From Pseudomonas fluorescens (GTDB taxonomy: Bacteria; Pseudomonadota; Gammaproteobacteria; Pseudomonadales; Pseudomonadaceae), in NCBI RefSeq assembly GCF_900636825.1, contig NZ_LR134318.1, positions 4,077,501-4,141,500 of the forward strand: a DNA stretch of 64,000 bases. Reading direction: 5' to 3'. The notes beneath the pieces were generated by a model. It searched no databases, was not told the DNA's origin, and saw only the letters and a program-made list of their open reading frames with translations. A program made the translations under genes and the position numbers. Each line of letters starts with the position of its first letter. Within the stretch, counting starts at the first letter, position 1. Of this stretch, positions 55,899 to 64,000 are shown in pieces.

Positions 55899-56799
55899 CC
55901 GAAGACGGGCCGGACAGCAAAGGTGAATCCTTCGGCAAGTGCACCTGCAGCGCCGCCGGACTCGCCTCGAAACGCAGACTATCGCCTTCCAGCGGTTCAC
56001 CATCGAGATTGATGTACAGCCCTTCGGCGACCTTGATCTCGACCCACGGCAAGCGCACGCGCACAAACATACTGTCGAGGCTGAAGCCGTCGGTCAGCAG
56101 GTTCTTCAGCGTGCCAACCAACTCTTGTGGCGCCGGCAAAATACTGATGTCCAGCAATCCGTCATCCACGCGCGCTTCGGGACATAAAACGTGCCCGCCA
56201 CCGGCCTGCCGGCCATTGCCGATACCCAACGCCAGCAGTTCGCCACTCCAGTGAAAATCCGGCCCCTGCAACTCACCGTACGCTGCATGCAACTCGCTGA
56301 ATCGGGACAATCCGGTGAACAGATAGGCGGCCCCTCCCAAGACTTTCTTCAGATCTTCCGAGGTGTTGGCGGTGACTTGACTGCCAAATCCGCCGGTGGC
56401 CATGTTCAGGAAAATCTGTCCACCGACTTCACCCAGATCAATCGCTGACGGCGGCGTATCAAGCAGTTGCAGGGCCTCGGCCGGCTCCAAGGGAATTCCC
56501 GCCGCGCGAGAAAAATCGTTTGCAGTGCCCAGTGGCAAGAGCACGAGACTGGCCTTTTGTGAACTCTTCGCGAGGGCCTCGGCAATATCCCGCAAGGTGC
56601 CATCACCACCCCCGGCGATGATTTTTGTATAACCCGCCGCCAACGCTTCCTCCACCAGACGCTGAGCGTCGCCCGCTTCCCAGGTCAGTCGCACCGCCAG
56701 CTCCCAGCCTTGCGCGCGCTGGCCCTCGACTGCTGCGCGCACCGATTCGTTGAGTGCCTGCTTGCCATGCAGAATCAATAGCGCCTTGCGTTCACTCAT
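55882..56799 (-). CDS. yegS: YegS-type lipid kinase (diacylglycerol kinase catalytic family)
   Basis: A 305-residue kinase with the nucleotide-binding GGGDGTLRDIAEAL (about 63-76) and the LPLGTANDFSRAAGIP motif, then the beta-sandwich second domain. E. coli YegS phosphorylates phosphatidylglycerol in vitro; cellular substrates are unclear. The ATG at 56799 has GGAG upstream and begins the family N-terminus; the longer frame is not homologous. It overlaps the end of the response regulator by 17 bp on the opposite strand. Confidence 0.92.
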   Translation of the reverse strand: MSERKALLILHGKQALNESVRAAVEGQRAQGWELAVRLTWEAGDAQRLVEEALAAGYTKIIAGGGDGTLRDIAEALAKSSQKASLVLLPLGTANDFSRAAGIPLEPAEALQLLDTPPSAIDLGEVGGQIFLNMATGGFGSQVTANTSEDLKKVLGGAAYLFTGLSRFSELHAAYGELQGPDFHWSGELLALGIGNGRQAGGGHVLCPEARVDDGLLDISILPAPQELVGTLKNLLTDGFSLDSMFVRVRLPWVEIKVAEGLYINLDGEPLEGDSLRFEASPAALQVHLPKDSPLLSGPSSVSHQD

Positions 56800-57028
56800 A
56801 ACGGTTACTCCACAAATGGATGTCGTGCATATCTTGACCATCGCGACCGCAAAAAAAGCCGCAAGATCGACAATTAATTCAGGCGTCTGGCTTGGGCGTC
56901 CTACAAGGCGGTACTTATTCTTACAAAACATGCGGAAACGGCTTAATTGACCTGACCGGATCAGTAGTTCACCGTGCGCTGGCGGTTTAAATTTTCAGTC
57001 CCAATACACAAGGATGTGCATGTAATGA

Positions 57029-57418
57029 ATGGATACACCCTTATCGGTCTCATCGGCTACGCCGACAGGCTTGGCGGTAAATGTGGCATCACAACCGATG
57101 GATATTCACATGCCAGCGCCTGAAGCCAGAAAACCAGTGAGTCAGATTGCTCCGTTCAGCGAAAGCCGCGTCTCGCAGAAAACCGATTTTACGGGCAGTC
57201 CCAAAAGCACCGGAGAATACGATATGGAACCCCGCTTTGCCGAACTGGAAACACACCTCAAGTACATCCGTCGCGACATGGACGAAGTCAGAGGTGACGT
57301 CAAAGCGATCAAACATCGCCTGGCCTATTCGGCAGGTGCGACAGCGGTGGTGCTGGGCCTGCTGGGTTGGGTGGCCAACAGTCGGTTTGATCAACTGGTG
57401 ACCCTGATCGGCCAGTAA
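57029..57418 (+). CDS. Small protein with coiled coil and C-terminal membrane helix
   Basis: A 129-residue protein: a low-complexity, Pro/Ser-rich first half (about 1-65), then ELETHLKYIRRDMDEVRGDVKAIKHRLAYS, a coiled-coil heptad segment, followed by one membrane helix (about 101-117, AGATAVVLGLLGWVA) and a short tail. The second half resembles XhlA-type small proteins. An internal ATG at 57224, preceded by GGAG, could give a 64-residue form holding only the coiled coil and helix. Not recognised; function unknown. A hairpin follows before convergent moeA. Confidence 0.6.
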   Translation: MDTPLSVSSATPTGLAVNVASQPMDIHMPAPEARKPVSQIAPFSESRVSQKTDFTGSPKSTGEYDMEPRFAELETHLKYIRRDMDEVRGDVKAIKHRLAYSAGATAVVLGLLGWVANSRFDQLVTLIGQ

Positions 57419-57427
57419 CCCACGAAG

Positions 57428-57459
57428 TGCAGGCGTCGACGTTCATCGTCGAGCCTGCA
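57428..57459. terminator. Hairpin between convergent genes
   Basis: TGCAGGC-TCGACG and CGTCGA-GCCTGCA with a TTCAT loop (one bulged G) lie between the coiled-coil gene and moeA. No long T-run. Confidence 0.7.
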
Positions 57460-57475
57460 TTCGCGAAGCGAAGGC

Positions 57476-58693
57476 TCAGCCCAGAAGATCGCTGAGTGGG
57501 ATAAAGACGACTTCATCACCGGCCATCAATGTCCGGTTTTCCAGCACTTCGACCAGCCCATCGGCCCAAGCCGCACTGCGCAAAACACCCGAGCTCTGAT
57601 TGCGGTAAATGATCGCCCGACCGTTTTCCAGTCGCCCGCGCAGATACTCACGGCGATTGCCCGGCTGTGGCCAGTCAAAACCCGCTGGCACCGGGAACCT
57701 CAAGGGTTCGACGTCCTTGACACCTTGACGGCGCAGCAAATAGGGACGGGCGAGCAAGGCGAAGGTGACGAGCGTCGAAGCCGGGTTACCGGGCAAGCCG
57801 ATCACTGGCACGTTGCAGAAATGGCCGACGGTCAACGGTTTGCCGGGTTTGATCGCCAGTTTCCAGAGTGCCAGTTCGCCTTCTTCTCGCAATGCGATGC
57901 CGAGAAAGTCAGCTTCTCCCACCGAAACACCGCCGGTGGAGAGAATCAGGTCGACATCCTGCAACTCGCCCAGTCGAGCGCGAGTGGCCGCCAGATCATC
58001 CGGCAGAATCCCGGCATCAACCACTTCGCATCCCAAGCGCTGCAGCCAGCTGCAAAGAAGCACACGATTGCTGTTATAGATCTGCCCCGGGCCCAGCGCC
58101 TGTCCGGGCTCGACCAACTCGTCACCGGTGGACAGCACCGCGACACGAGCCTTGCGCACAACGTTCAGACCGGCGCAGCCCAAGGAAGCGCACAAGCCTT
58201 GTTCGATCGGGCCCAGGCGATTTCCGGCTTGCAGAATCAACTCACCAGCGGTGGTTTCCTGGCCTTGCGGGCGAATGTTCTGTCCTACCGTCAGGGCCTC
58301 GTTGAAGCAAACCCGTTCATCGCCTTGAACCACGGCGTTTTCCTGCATTTCAACGCAATCGGCACCTGACGGGACTGGCGCGCCGGTGAAGATCCGCGCG
58401 CACGTGCCAGGCTGCAACGGTTCAGGGGCTTGCCCGGCGAAGATCTTCTGGCTGACGGGCAATGCCTCGCCGGTCCAATCGGCCAACCTGAGGGCGTAGC
58501 CATCCATGGCACTGTTCGGCCATGGCGGGAGGTCCAGCGTCGAGATCAGATCGTCGGCCAGCACGCGCCCATCGACCTGGGCCAACGGCAGATATTCGCG
58601 CTCGGTGATCGGCGAGGCCTCTGCCATTTCCAGCAGACGGGCCAGTGCGGCCTCGACCGGCATCAGCGTGCCGGTCTTGCCCGGCTTACCCAC
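57476..58693 (-). CDS. moeA: Molybdopterin molybdotransferase MoeA
   Basis: A 405-residue MoeA, which inserts molybdate into adenylylated molybdopterin. It has the N-terminal MPVEAALARLLEMAEASPI, the DVRPKG-like segment NIRPQGQETTAGELIL, the conserved VAVLSTGDELVEPG (about 178-191), LSTGGVSVGEADF and GLPGNPAST near the C-terminus. The chosen GTG at 58693 overlaps the moaB stop by eight bases and gives typical length; an ATG ten codons later is possible and the longer frame through moaB is not. It forms an operon with moaB. Confidence 0.92.
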   Translation of the reverse strand: MGKPGKTGTLMPVEAALARLLEMAEASPITEREYLPLAQVDGRVLADDLISTLDLPPWPNSAMDGYALRLADWTGEALPVSQKIFAGQAPEPLQPGTCARIFTGAPVPSGADCVEMQENAVVQGDERVCFNEALTVGQNIRPQGQETTAGELILQAGNRLGPIEQGLCASLGCAGLNVVRKARVAVLSTGDELVEPGQALGPGQIYNSNRVLLCSWLQRLGCEVVDAGILPDDLAATRARLGELQDVDLILSTGGVSVGEADFLGIALREEGELALWKLAIKPGKPLTVGHFCNVPVIGLPGNPASTLVTFALLARPYLLRRQGVKDVEPLRFPVPAGFDWPQPGNRREYLRGRLENGRAIIYRNQSSGVLRSAAWADGLVEVLENRTLMAGDEVVFIPLSDLLG

Positions 58694-59225
58694 GGGATTC
58701 ACAAGGCGCCGCCTGTTTGAGATGGGTAACGAAATTGCACGGACGATGACGCGCGTCCAGTTGCTCGCCGAGAATGCCGTCCCAGCCGGTACGCACGGCG
58801 TTCGTCGAACCTGGCAAGCAGCAGACCAGCGTGCCGTTGGCCAAACCGGCCAGCGCGCGGGATTGCACGGTTGAGGTACCGATATCCGCCACCGAGATTT
58901 GCCGGAACAACTCACCGAAGCCGTCCACTTGCTTATCCAGCAAGCAGGCAACGGCTTCCGGGGTGCTATCACGTCCGGTAAAACCGGTACCACCGGTGAT
59001 CAGCACGACCTGCACAACATCGTCGGCAATCCAGTTCGCGACTTGCGCGCGAATTTTGTACAAGTCATCTTTAAGCAACACCCGCGCTGCCAGGTTGTGG
59101 CCAGCCGCTGCCAGGCGGTCGACGAAGACCTGGCCGGAGGTGTCGGTTTCCAGCGTTCGAGTATCGCTGACAGTCAGCACCGCTATATTGAGCGGTACGA
59201 AAGGTACATCAGCCTTGGCTTTCAT
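58686..59225 (-). CDS. moaB: Molybdopterin adenylyltransferase MoaB
   Basis: A 179-residue MoaB/MogA-fold protein with LNIAVLTVSDTRTLETDTSGQ, VVLITGGTGFTGRDSTPEAV (about 94-113) and LPGSTNAVRTGWDGIL. It adenylylates molybdopterin before MoeA adds molybdenum. ATG at 59225 fits the family N-terminus. It is divergent from mobA with an 80-bp gap and coupled to moeA downstream. Confidence 0.93.
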   Translation of the reverse strand: MKAKADVPFVPLNIAVLTVSDTRTLETDTSGQVFVDRLAAAGHNLAARVLLKDDLYKIRAQVANWIADDVVQVVLITGGTGFTGRDSTPEAVACLLDKQVDGFGELFRQISVADIGTSTVQSRALAGLANGTLVCCLPGSTNAVRTGWDGILGEQLDARHRPCNFVTHLKQAAPCESRG

Positions 59226-59306
59226 AGGCTCATCCAGTTGTAGGGGAAACAGCCCGGTGTTATATCACAGCGCCCCCTTTTTTCGCCGCCCCTGTGGAGA
59301 GCCGCC

Positions 59307-59909
59307 ATGCCCTTGAATAAGCCATTGCCACTCTGTTCGATTCTGCTTCTGGCGGGCGGACGCGGCCAGCGCATGGGTGGCCAGGACAAGGGGTTGCTTC
59401 CATGGCTGGGCGAGCCTCTGATTGCACACTTGCAGCGCAAGGTGCGTGCGCTGACGGACGATCTGATTATCTCGTGCAACCGTAATCGAGAGCTCTACGC
59501 GCCATTTGCTGATCAGCTGGTGATGGACGACGAAAGCGGTTTTCCAGGGCCACTCGCCGGGATTCGTGCAGGCCTGAAAGCCGCGCGCCATAGCCATCTG
59601 CTGGTGTTGCCGTGTGACGTACCACGCATCGACGCTGCCCTTCTGCAAAGCATGCGCGAGAGCGCTGATCTGCATTCTGAAAAACCTTTAATGTTGCGCC
59701 ATGGCGAACACTGGGAACCCTTGTTGTGTGTCATTCCGGTAGCGCTTTCATCGGCATTCGATGACGCCTGGAATGCCGGCGAACGCAGCCCCGGTCGGGT
59801 GATGCGCAGCCTCGGTGCCACGGCTCTGCAGTGCCCTGAGAACGACCCGCGCCTCGCCAACCTCAACACCCCCGAACTGTTAAGTTCTTACAACACTGTG
59901 TCAGACTGA
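59307..59909 (+). CDS. mobA: Molybdenum cofactor guanylyltransferase MobA
   Basis: A 200-residue nucleotidyltransferase with the signature [18 protein letters not shown] (about 14-31) and [12 protein letters not shown] near 103. It links GMP to the molybdenum cofactor to form the guanine dinucleotide cofactor of DMSO-reductase-type enzymes. Divergent from moaB/moeA, so the three form a molybdenum cofactor locus. GGAGAG precedes the ATG. Confidence 0.94.
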   Translation: MPLNKPLPLCSILLLAGGRGQRMGGQDKGLLPWLGEPLIAHLQRKVRALTDDLIISCNRNRELYAPFADQLVMDDESGFPGPLAGIRAGLKAARHSHLLVLPCDVPRIDAALLQSMRESADLHSEKPLMLRHGEHWEPLLCVIPVALSSAFDDAWNAGERSPGRVMRSLGATALQCPENDPRLANLNTPELLSSYNTVSD

Positions 59910-59987
59910 CACCACTCAAGGAACTTGCACGCCTTGCATACGTCTCAAGCTCAGTAACCAAAAGAATTCCCATTCGGAGACACACCC

Positions 59988-60209
59988 ATGACTCAACGGA
60001 CCCTCGCCACTTTCATGCTCGCACTGGGCCTGGCCACCCTCGCCGGTTGCTCCTCGCCTACAGTGATCACCTTGAATGACGGTCGCGAAATCCAGGCCGT
60101 CGACACCCCGCAATACGATGATGATTCGGGCTTCTACGAGTTCCAGCAGCTGGACGGCAAAGAAACCCGCATCAACAAGGATCAGGTTCGTACCGTTAAA
60201 GAGCTGTAA
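59988..60209 (+). CDS. YgdI/YgdR family small lipoprotein
   Basis: A 73-residue lipoprotein with leader (1-20) and lipobox TLAGCSS, then the SH3-like YgdI/YgdR domain (VITLNDGREIQAVDTPQYD...EFQQLDGKETRINKDQVRTV). It sits in the cell envelope; function unknown. A CGGAGA site precedes the ATG and a perfect terminator follows 25 bp after the stop. Confidence 0.93.
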   Translation: MTQRTLATFMLALGLATLAGCSSPTVITLNDGREIQAVDTPQYDDDSGFYEFQQLDGKETRINKDQVRTVKEL

Positions 60210-60233
60210 GCTCGGCGTCGAAACCAGATACAG

Positions 60234-60260
60234 AAAAGCCCGCATTCAATGCGGGCTTTT
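60234..60260. terminator. Bidirectional rho-independent terminator
   Basis: AAAAGCCCGCAT / ATGCGGGCTTTT with a TCA loop and T-run between the convergent lipoprotein and pseudouridine synthase genes. Confidence 0.95.
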
Positions 60261-60286
60261 TCATGGGCGCTGGAAATCCTCGGGTG

Positions 60287-61177
60287 TTACCACTGCAAAG
60301 TGATTCGACTTTCGAATTGACGTTCTTCGCCGCTCACCGGATCGATGAATCGCAACCCCTGAGCAAGAAGCTTCAACGGATTGGCGTAATCGTCTTCGAT
60401 GTCTTGCAGGACGTTGGGATAGAACGGATCGTTGCAAATGCTGGCGCCCAACGCGGTCATGTGGACTCGTAGCTGATGCTTCTTGCCGGTCACCGGAAAC
60501 AACCCGTAGCGCCACAGATCGCCGTTCTTCTCCCTGACTTCCACTGCCGTTTCGGTGTTGCTGACTCCCGGCCCTTCCTGCATGCGGAAAAACGGTTCGC
60601 CATCAACCAGACGACTTTTGTGCACCAAAGGAAAATTCAGCTCAGGCAATGCCGGTGCAATCGCTTCATAACGCTTGTCGATCTGCCGCGTCGGAAACAA
60701 CGACTGGTAAGCCGCGCGGGTTTGCGGATTGGCCGAGAAAATCACTAGCCCTGCGGTATGTCGATCGATCCGGTGCAGCGGCACCAGATGGGTATTGTCC
60801 AGACGACGAATCAGCCGCCGCAGCAAAGTTTGCTCAACGTATTCACCTGCGGGCGTCACCGGCAGAAAATGCGGTTTGTCTGCCACGACCAGATGTTCAT
60901 CGGCATACAGAATCGACTCGACCACCGGAATCGGTTTTTCGTCCGGCACTTCGCGAAAGTAATGAATGCGCAAACCTTCCTTATACGGCAGATCCAGCGC
61001 AATCGGCTGACCCTGACTATCCAGCACCCTACCCCGTGCAATGCGGTCCAGCCATTGCTCACGGCCGATGGCCCGGAAGTGCTCGCACAGGCAATCGAGA
61101 ACCGTCGACCAGTTGCCCGGAGGCAGATACAACGTGCTGGCCTGTTGCTGTGCAGCAGAAAATGATGGGGTGGACAT
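60287..61177 (-). CDS. RluA-family pseudouridine synthase
   Basis: A 296-residue enzyme with an S4-like N-terminal segment (about 20-75, WLDRIARGRVLD) and a catalytic domain containing the RluA motif HRIDRHTAGLVIF with the catalytic Asp (near residue 140). It isomerises uridine in an RNA; which RNA is not clear. The ATG at 61177 gives the normal length but lacks a strong ribosome site; one 11 codons earlier is possible. Confidence 0.88.
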   Translation of the reverse strand: MSTPSFSAAQQQASTLYLPPGNWSTVLDCLCEHFRAIGREQWLDRIARGRVLDSQGQPIALDLPYKEGLRIHYFREVPDEKPIPVVESILYADEHLVVADKPHFLPVTPAGEYVEQTLLRRLIRRLDNTHLVPLHRIDRHTAGLVIFSANPQTRAAYQSLFPTRQIDKRYEAIAPALPELNFPLVHKSRLVDGEPFFRMQEGPGVSNTETAVEVREKNGDLWRYGLFPVTGKKHQLRVHMTALGASICNDPFYPNVLQDIEDDYANPLKLLAQGLRFIDPVSGEERQFESRITLQW

Positions 61178-61247
61178 ACGGATATTCAAACTCTCGAGGC
61201 AGGCCGGCATTATCCAACACTTGAGTCAGAAGCAACTAGCCCAATCC

Positions 61248-61565
61248 TCAGGCCGGAATCGACCTGAGCGCCGCCGCTTCTGTGAACTCCTTCAGCCAGC
61301 GCAACACGTCGACCGCCTCCCAGCGCCCCGGATCATACAAGGCGTATAACAAGCCCTGGTAACCGACCACATCCAGTTGTTTGTGGTAGCCGGCGCGTTG
61401 AAACAGCGCCTCGATCTCGGCAAAACACGTATTGAAATGCACTTTGTTAAAGGGCGTCTTGCCTTCCGTGACCAGGCCGTCGAGGCGCAATTCGATGACG
61501 GCCTCGCGCACCACGTCAACCGACATCCGGTTCACGCTGTTCTTCAACTGTTCGACATTGACCAC
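61248..61565 (-). CDS. Small conserved-looking protein of unknown function
   Basis: A 105-residue protein starting at a GTG with GAGGG seven bases upstream. The sequence mixes helices (LKNSVNRMSVDVVREAVIELRL, VDVLRWLKEFTEAAAL) and a central strand-rich part with aromatic residues (YQGLLYALYDPGRWE). No signal peptide or recognised domain. Codon use fits the neighbours and no real gene overlaps it, so I consider it real, but assign no function. Confidence 0.62.
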   Translation of the reverse strand: MVNVEQLKNSVNRMSVDVVREAVIELRLDGLVTEGKTPFNKVHFNTCFAEIEALFQRAGYHKQLDVVGYQGLLYALYDPGRWEAVDVLRWLKEFTEAAALRSIPA

Positions 61566-61728
61566 GGTTTATCCCTCTGACGTCCGGTTTCCTGCGCCAC
61601 CCTGTGATAACCACGGGATGCAGCAGGCTGAAGCATTTACTGTATGAACATACAGTAACCGAATAAACGGCAAAGTGCCAAGGAATGGATAAACGCGCAC
61701 GACCAGCGGAATGCCCAAAAAAATCGCC

Positions 61729-61965
61729 TCAGCGAAGGAAAGCCACCACTTGATCGGCGCTGAACGGCCAGTCCAGCTCCGCACCGGTATCAACGCGGCG
61801 CAGCACCGGAATACGCAAGCTGTAAGCCTCGTACCACGACTCATCTTCGGCAATGTCCACCAGTTCCACCAGCAGACCATGCTCGACAAAGGGCATCAAT
61901 TCGGCTTCGGCGACTTCGCACAGATGACATCCAAGGGTGCCGAACAACTGACATTCAGGAGGCAT
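61729..61965 (-). CDS. Glutaredoxin-family small protein (DUF836-like)
   Basis: A 78-residue protein with the glutaredoxin-type FGTLGCHLCEVAEAEL (CxxC at about 12-15), the cis-proline region LRIPVLRR and a C-terminal FSADQVVAFL. Members are thiol-disulfide proteins of unknown partner. The ATG at 61965 begins the domain; the longer open frame adds a Gly/Pro-rich leader without homology. The start lacks a strong ribosome site. Confidence 0.82.
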   Translation of the reverse strand: MPPECQLFGTLGCHLCEVAEAELMPFVEHGLLVELVDIAEDESWYEAYSLRIPVLRRVDTGAELDWPFSADQVVAFLR

Positions 61966-62173
61966 GATGACTGGCCCAGGTAATGGAGCGCCCATTCTAG
62001 GACGCGCTGGAAAACCCGTCGACCCACCGCCGCCGAAAGGTCCAAGCACACCTGCGGCCACTGCCGCGCAAAACCCTGACGCACATCAGTCCGGCAAAAA
62101 AACGATTAAGCGATGCTCTCGGTCTTTTTGCCTCTACGCTTGAGAGGCCAATGCCCTGACATCGGAGTGTCCA

Positions 62174-63886
62174 GTGTTTGCCAATCTGTTGATCATCCTC
62201 GCCTCGTCGCTCGTGGTAATTGCGCTGTTTCGCCGCCTGCGTCTGCCTCCGGTGCTGGGCTATCTGTGCGTGGGTTTGCTGGTCGGCCCCAGCGCGTTCG
62301 ATTGGGTCAACGAAAGCGAGCATCTGCCAGATGTTGCGGAGTTGGGCGTGGTGTTCCTGCTGTTTTCCCTCGGGCTCGAGTTCTCGTTGTCGAAGATGAT
62401 CGCGCTGCGCCAAGTGGTGTTTCGCCTCGGCAGCCAGCAGGTGCTGATCAGTACCGCGCTGTTGGGATTGCTGCTGATGTGGCTGGGCATGCCGCTGACG
62501 CCAGCCCTGATGCTCGGCGCCGGACTGTCCCTGTCGTCAACGGCGATCGTCAGCAAAGAGCTTGGCAGCCTTGGCGAGGTATTCACCAGCCACGGCCAGA
62601 ATGCGATTGGCGTTTTGCTCTTTCAGGATGTAGTGGCGGTTCTGTTACTGACGCTGGTGCCGGTATTCGCCGGCAACGGTACGCAAGCATGGTACTGGGC
62701 ACTGCCGCTGACACTGGTGAAAACCGTGGTGCTCTTTGTCGGGCTGCTGCTCGCCAGCCGCTGGCTCTTGCCACGGCTGTTTCACGAAGTGGCGGCCTCG
62801 CGCTCGGCGGAATTGTTCGTTTTGCTCGCGCTGGTGATCGTTCTGCTCACTGCATGGCTGACGCATTTGCTGGGGCTGTCGCCGGCGCTCGGTGCCTTTC
62901 TGGCGGGCATGCTGCTCGGTGAAAGTCATTATCGGCACCAGATCGAGGCTGATATCCGACCGTTTCGCGACATCCTGCTCGGGGTATTTTTCGTCAGCAT
63001 CGGCATGCTGATCGATCTGCAACTGTTCGCCAGTGATGGGCTGCTGATCATCGGGCTCACCGTCGGCTTGATGGTGATCAAGGGCATCGTTGTCGCCCTG
63101 CTGGTGAAATGGCGCGGCAGCGACGGTGAAACAGCATGGCGCAGCGGCCTGGCCCTGGCTCAGGGCGGTGAATTCTGCTTTGCGCTAATGGCGCAGATGC
63201 AGCAAAACAGCCTGCTGCCTGAACGGCTCGGCGCCCTGCTGTTGGCGGCGACGTTTTGTTCGATGGTGATGACTCCGCTGTTGCTGCGGGTCGCGCCACG
63301 TATAGCAGCGGCGTTGCATCGCAAACCCAATCAGGCGGCGCAGATCGAAAAGATCAGCGCGCTCAACGCCGACCTCGACCAGCACGTGGTGATTTGTGGC
63401 TACGGCCGAGTCGGCCAATCCATCGGGCGTTTCATGCGCAGCGCCCGGCAACCTTTCATCGCGCTGGACAGCGACCCGGTGCGCGTGCAAGAAGCTGCGA
63501 CCAGCGAAAACGACGTGCATTACGGCGACTCATCACGCGGCGATCTGCTGACGGCGGTTGGCTTGTTGCGCGCGAGATTGCTGGTGATCGCCGTCGATCA
63601 GAGCGACGTCGCCCTGAGCATTCTCATGCAGGCGCGCCGGCTCAATGCCCATGTGCCGATTCTGGTGCGCACCCGCGATGACAGTCAGTGGGCCGAGCTG
63701 AAAGCCGCCGGCGCCACCGAAGTGGTGCCGGAGCTGCTGGAATCGAGCCTGATGCTCGCCTCTCACGCGCTGGTCATGCTCGGCCTGCCGGCGCACCAAG
63801 TGCAGGAACAGGTCGATCAGGTGCGCATCGACCGCTATCGCCTGCTTCACGGTTTCTATTCGGGGGCCGAAGGTGAGGAGACTTAG
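62174..63886 (+). CDS. CPA2-family monovalent cation:proton antiporter with TrkA-N domain (KefB/YbaL-like)
   Basis: A 570-residue protein with about twelve membrane helices (residues 1-385) including LGYLCVGLLVGPSAFDW, FLLFSLGLEFSLSKM and FLAGMLLGESHYRHQIE, then a cytoplasmic RCK/TrkA-N NAD-binding domain (about 400-540, VVICGYGRVGQSIGRFM). Such proteins exchange K+ or Na+ for H+ and may be gated by nucleotides or glutathione. Start is GTG at 62174 with GGAG upstream; no ATG fits better. No KefF/KefG-like ancillary gene is adjacent. Confidence 0.9.
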   Translation: MFANLLIILASSLVVIALFRRLRLPPVLGYLCVGLLVGPSAFDWVNESEHLPDVAELGVVFLLFSLGLEFSLSKMIALRQVVFRLGSQQVLISTALLGLLLMWLGMPLTPALMLGAGLSLSSTAIVSKELGSLGEVFTSHGQNAIGVLLFQDVVAVLLLTLVPVFAGNGTQAWYWALPLTLVKTVVLFVGLLLASRWLLPRLFHEVAASRSAELFVLLALVIVLLTAWLTHLLGLSPALGAFLAGMLLGESHYRHQIEADIRPFRDILLGVFFVSIGMLIDLQLFASDGLLIIGLTVGLMVIKGIVVALLVKWRGSDGETAWRSGLALAQGGEFCFALMAQMQQNSLLPERLGALLLAATFCSMVMTPLLLRVAPRIAAALHRKPNQAAQIEKISALNADLDQHVVICGYGRVGQSIGRFMRSARQPFIALDSDPVRVQEAATSENDVHYGDSSRGDLLTAVGLLRARLLVIAVDQSDVALSILMQARRLNAHVPILVRTRDDSQWAELKAAGATEVVPELLESSLMLASHALVMLGLPAHQVQEQVDQVRIDRYRLLHGFYSGAEGEET

Positions 63887-64000
63887 TCCTGGCTCACTGC
63901 GCCGATCTTGTGCAGCGAGAGGTCGGCGCCGTAATACTCTTGTTCCTGGCTCAGGCGCAGCCCATGCAACGCCTTGATCACGCCATATACGAGGAAGCCA
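63883..64000 (-). CDS. Ammonium transporter (Amt family), C-terminal fragment cut by the window edge
   Basis: The reverse strand from the right edge encodes 38 residues to a TAA at 63883-63885. They read GVIKALHGLRLS, then EYYGADLSLHKIGAVSQD, matching the cytoplasmic tail of AmtB-type transporters that follows the last membrane helix (pattern EE-x-GxDLS-H). Only the tail is visible. It overlaps the stop of the antiporter gene on the opposite strand by a few bases. Confidence 0.82.
   Translation of the reverse strand, partial: GFLVYGVIKALHGLRLSQEQEYYGADLSLHKIGAVSQD

Noticed and set aside
58694-58993. N-terminal extension of moeA running through moaB
   Set aside because: It overlaps the well-supported moaB gene in another frame and would make MoeA 100 residues too long.

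Overview
The window looks like a chromosomal segment of a fluorescent Pseudomonas (P. fluorescens complex). It is GC-rich with strong GC3 bias, it carries pyoverdine biosynthesis and uptake genes (pvdL, pvdS, pvdH, a pvdYII-type acetylase and an fpvGHJK-fpvCDEF operon), and its intergenic regions hold REP-type hairpins of the kinds common in this group. I see no rRNA, tRNA, CRISPR array, prophage or complete insertion sequence.

Layout. Positions 1-7.9 kb hold housekeeping and accessory genes: a TetR/SDR divergent pair with an isomerase, an M24 aminopeptidase, a cysteine desulfurase, a LysE exporter, a small lipoprotein, and a SoxR regulator divergent from a monooxygenase with a clear SoxR-type promoter. 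Positions 8.1-14.4 kb are an eight-gene operon matching the order of the P. aeruginosa ferripyoverdine iron-release and uptake operon (fpvG-H-J-K-C-D-E-F). Converging on it are an MbtH-like gene and pvdH, which has a PvdS-type promoter. Positions 17.1-23.7 kb carry a two-component system and a DsbD/TlpA/DsbG set of periplasmic thiol-redox proteins, with a four-repeat hemopexin-like gene in an AT-richer patch between them.

Positions 24.7-37.7 kb are one 13-kb gene, the chromophore NRPS pvdL, transcribed divergently from the sigma-factor gene pvdS. A Fur-like box lies before pvdS and PvdS-type promoters lie before pvdL, pvdH and pvdYII. This is a compact version of the known circuit: Fur controls PvdS, and PvdS switches on chromophore synthesis (PvdL, with PvdH supplying diaminobutyrate and MbtH helping adenylation domains) and hydroxyornithine acetylation. 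FpvG-F would then recover the iron. The peptide-chain NRPSs, pvdA, pvdE, fpvA and the export genes are not in this window.

Positions 40.8-49.9 kb hold an acyclic terpene utilisation cluster, atuR divergent from atuABCDEF, with two copies of an 18-bp operator. atuG and atuH are absent. Positions 50-57.4 kb hold an exonuclease, ppnP, a MOSC protein, cheV, an HPt-like small protein, a NarL-type two-component pair and a YegS-type lipid kinase. Positions 57.4-64 kb hold molybdenum cofactor genes (moeA, moaB, mobA), a small lipoprotein, a pseudouridine synthase, a glutaredoxin-like protein, a CPA2 antiporter and the C-terminus of an ammonium transporter cut by the right edge.

The most unusual items are an in-frame 96-bp REP/BIME pair inside the coding sequence of the FpvD ATPase, the hemopexin-like gene between the dsb regulators and their likely targets, a nested inverted repeat over the pvdYII promoter, an HPt-like protein without its phosphorylatable histidine, and two SDR proteins lacking canonical catalytic residues.
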